Source of the DNA: Nitrosarchaeum sp.
GTDB lineage: Archaea > Thermoproteota > Nitrososphaeria > Nitrososphaerales > Nitrosopumilaceae
NCBI GenBank assembly: GCA_004297665.1
Contig: SCUP01000263.1
Coordinates: 1-5,042, forward strand
Direction: 5' to 3'
DNA: 5,042 nt
The translations under genes were made by a program, and so were the position numbers. How positions within the stretch are numbered: position 1 is the stretch's first letter; every line of letters begins with the position of its first letter. Under the pieces are notes generated by a model. It was not told the DNA's origin. It worked only from the letters and a program-made list of their open reading frames with translations, and did not search any database. Shown in pieces: positions 5,025 to 5,042 of the stretch.

Positions 5025-5042
5025 TTGATAGAAAACAAGGCT
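5025..5042 (+). CDS. Possible start of a further gene, cut by the window edge
   Basis: TTG at 5025 opens a frame reading MIENKA to the last base. It is proposed only because a TATA-like stretch sits at the leaderless spacing and TTG starts are used elsewhere in the window (2247, 3371). An alternative TTG at 5018 in another frame is also open. Six codons cannot establish coding, so this entry is only a flag for anyone with the neighbouring sequence. Confidence 0.15.

Noticed and set aside
1..5042. tRNA, rRNA, CRISPR array, insertion sequence or attachment site
   Set aside because: No cloverleaf-like segment, regularly spaced repeats, transposase motif or terminal inverted repeats were recognised on either strand by eye.

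Overview
The window looks like AT-rich chromosomal DNA from an archaeon, most likely an ammonia-oxidising member of the Nitrososphaerota (Nitrosopumilus-like). The strongest evidence is an archaeal-type two-repeat TATA-binding protein gene at 2767-3330. Supporting signs are compact, mostly monocistronic genes separated by short AT-rich gaps, non-ATG starts at four of the seven genes whose 5' ends are visible, and TATA-like boxes about 26-29 bases before start codons, as expected for leaderless transcripts. The lineage is inferred from sequence style and protein resemblance, not from a search.

Layout: 1-309 is the 3' end of a von Willebrand factor A (VWA) domain gene. 372-704 encodes a small predicted secreted helical protein. 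794-2203 encodes a 469-residue sulfur-metabolism protein with two rhodanese domains followed by an ETHE1/persulfide-dioxygenase-like metallo-beta-lactamase domain; the first rhodanese has Asp where the catalytic Cys should be. 2247-2702 encodes a small ASCH-domain protein with a TTG start. 2767-3330 is the TBP gene, with a clear TATA box and an imperfect palindrome before its start codon. 3371-3592 encodes a 73-residue unknown protein. 3665-4252 encodes a stand-alone PD-(D/E)XK nuclease-like protein with a RecB-type QxxxY motif. On the minus strand, 4937-4242 encodes a single-pass membrane protein with a predicted outer Ig-like beta domain; its 3' end overlaps the nuclease gene by 11 bases. 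The last ~85 bases are a divergent intergenic region that may hold the start of another plus-strand gene.

No single pathway links these genes. The region reads as ordinary core or near-core archaeal chromosome, with no tRNA, rRNA, CRISPR array or insertion sequence recognised. The points most worth following are the Rhod-Rhod-MBL protein, the stand-alone nuclease, the ASCH-TBP neighbourhood and the possible self-regulatory site in front of tbp. I found no convincing undescribed multi-gene system.
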